A stretch of DNA of 6,006 nucleotides from Deltaproteobacteria bacterium (GTDB lineage Bacteria; Desulfobacterota; DSM-4660; Desulfatiglandales; HGW-15). The notes under the pieces are model-generated. The model did not search any database, was not told the DNA's origin, and saw nothing but the letters and a program-made list of their open reading frames with translations. Where the stretch lies: assembly GCA_024641835.1 (NCBI GenBank), contig JAHECH010000296.1, positions 1-6,006 on the forward strand, in the 5' to 3' direction. Both the position numbers and the translations under genes were made by a program. Shown here piece by piece: positions 5,929 to 6,006 of this stretch; the first letter of the stretch is position 1, and each line of letters opens with the position of its first letter.

Positions 5929-6006
5929 ATGGAATGGTGGGCCGTCCTGGGTTTCTTCGTCCTCGGGTTGCTCGTGGTGCTCGCCTCGGGATTCCCCATC
6001 GCCTTC
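5929..6006 (+). CDS. dctM: TRAP transporter large membrane subunit DctM, N-terminal fragment
   Basis: Only the first 26 codons are in the window, and the gene continues past its right edge. The peptide starts MEWWAVLGFFVLGLLVVLASG and continues FPIAF. This is the first membrane helix of DctM subunits, which typically end that helix in G-x-P-I-A-F. GGAGG (5913-5917) lies 11 nt before the ATG, somewhat far but usable, and the start is 2 bp past the dctQ stop, suggesting coupled translation. The position directly after dctQ is the standard order. A full protein of roughly 420-440 aa with about a dozen membrane helices would be expected. Identity rests on the short motif plus context. Confidence 0.85.
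   Translation, partial: MEWWAVLGFFVLGLLVVLASGFPIAF

Noticed and set aside
1..6006. CRISPR array, tRNA, rRNA, insertion sequence or phage genes
   Set aside because: I saw no regularly spaced direct repeats, tRNA-like cloverleaf, transposase motifs or phage proteins on either strand.

Overview
The window looks like a chromosomal segment of a moderate-GC Gram-negative bacterium. A Tat signal, a TRAP transporter and strong purine-rich ribosome binding sites support this. A palindromic repeat with TTGCGA / GAAGCAATC / GCAATGAC cores is, from memory, of a type common in Deltaproteobacteria (Desulfobacterota) and relatives. That lineage assignment is inference, because the window holds no rRNA or taxonomic marker gene.

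Layout. The left two thirds (31-3767) lie on the minus strand. In transcription order they hold a 158-aa [2Fe-2S] subunit, a 727-aa Tat-exported molybdopterin subunit of the isoquinoline 1-oxidoreductase (IorAB) type starting 2 bp after it, and, 165 bp further on, a 302-aa helix-hairpin-helix protein related to the DNA-binding part of family X DNA polymerases. The right third (4130-6006) lies on the plus strand and holds a TRAP transporter: periplasmic binding protein DctP, small membrane subunit DctQ (TTG start), and the first 26 codons of large membrane subunit DctM, which runs off the window. The two blocks diverge from a 362-bp non-coding region (3768-4129). That region contains a half copy of the palindromic repeat, a 10-bp perfect palindrome and possible alternative RNA structures just before dctP. 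An 80-bp full copy of the repeat sits between dctP and dctQ.

How the genes may work together. The two oxidoreductase subunits should form a two-component molybdenum hydroxylase without a FAD subunit. It would act in or facing the periplasm and pass electrons through two [2Fe-2S] clusters to an acceptor not encoded here. The TRAP system should import an organic acid using an ion gradient. The divergent arrangement allows, but does not prove, that the transporter handles the substrate or product of the hydroxylase. The helix-hairpin-helix protein has no evident link to either.

No clear new biological system is visible. The points most worth a second look are the uncharacterised C-terminal domain of the helix-hairpin-helix protein, the permuted exported molybdenum hydroxylase, and the dctP leader, in which one short segment could pair with three partners including the ribosome binding site.
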